From: Variovorax sp. OAS795
GTDB taxonomy: Bacteria; Pseudomonadota; Gammaproteobacteria; Burkholderiales; Burkholderiaceae_C
Direction: 5' to 3'
Assembly (NCBI RefSeq): GCF_040546685.1
Contig: NZ_JBEPOH010000002.1
Span: forward strand, 496,001-560,000
DNA: 64,000 bases
The position numbers and the translations under genes were made by a program. Positions 63,991 to 64,000 of the stretch are shown one piece after another. The first letter of the stretch is position 1, and each line of letters begins with the position of its first letter. A model generated the notes under the pieces. That model was not told the DNA's origin, made no database searches, and worked only from the letters and a program-made list of their open reading frames with translations.

Positions 63991-64000
63991 CGTGTGTCCT

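Overview
The window is GC-rich (about two thirds G+C by eye) chromosomal DNA from a beta-proteobacterium, most likely the Comamonadaceae and close to Variovorax. This is an inference from family content: a Bordetella-type general porin, a Bug-type tricarboxylate-transporter binding protein, a fused LivM-LivG transporter subunit, DUF3422 and tannase-family lipoproteins. No rRNA, tRNA, CRISPR array or intact insertion sequence was seen.

Layout. (1) 0.1-5.7 kb: two divergent gene pairs (nitronate-monooxygenase-like + SDR; DsbA-like isomerase + acyl-CoA ligase) share an intergenic region with three AACGNNCGTT palindromes. An AraC regulator and a DUF4242 gene follow. (2) 5.7-7.8 kb: small hypotheticals and a DUF3422 protein. 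(3) 7.8-14.1 kb: a lower meta-cleavage operon (dmpE-H-F-G order) with a truncated 4-oxalocrotonate tautomerase remnant, a GlcG/HbpS protein and a Bug-type binding protein, under a divergent LysR regulator. (4) 14.1-29.6 kb: an aromatic/acid catabolic locus. A LacI regulator, a porin, a 2-hydroxyacid dehydrogenase, a long minus-strand operon (Liv-type ABC importer, cupin, frameshifted enolase paralogue, FMN reductase, homoprotocatechuate-dioxygenase-like VOC protein, AhpD-like protein, binding protein, MDR-type dehydrogenase, APH-type kinase) and a divergent FAA-hydrolase gene are tied together by GCTAWCGTTAGC-type operators. (5) 29.7-36.5 kb: a hydrolase, then a three-subunit 2-oxoacid oxidoreductase operon (GltD-like FAD/Fe-S subunit, gamma-alpha fusion, beta) with a CBS protein. 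(6) 36.5-38.5 kb: a broken Rieske-oxygenase fragment, a degenerate tyrosine-recombinase-like gene behind an inverted repeat, and a DUF454 membrane protein. (7) 38.8-46 kb: a chaperone-usher-like surface-structure locus with three related small secreted proteins, a PapD-like chaperone and an outer-membrane barrel bearing an SdrD-B-like domain, facing a 7TM sensor kinase. (8) 46-64 kb: mixed genes, including two tannase-family lipoproteins, hydrolases, DAHP synthase, a BrkB protein, a diguanylate cyclase, and a sensor kinase/response regulator pair split by an oxalate:formate-type MFS transporter.

How they work together. The LacI locus plausibly imports a small aromatic or hydroxy acid, cleaves a ring, and feeds products through the FAA hydrolase and the dmp-type lower pathway to pyruvate and acetyl-CoA. 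The co-occurrence of an APH-type kinase with an enolase paralogue suggests a phosphorylated intermediate, which is unusual. The locus at 38.8-44 kb is the best candidate for an undescribed system: it has the logic of chaperone-usher fimbriae, but its subunits and its outer-membrane component are not ones I recognise as a classical pilus set.
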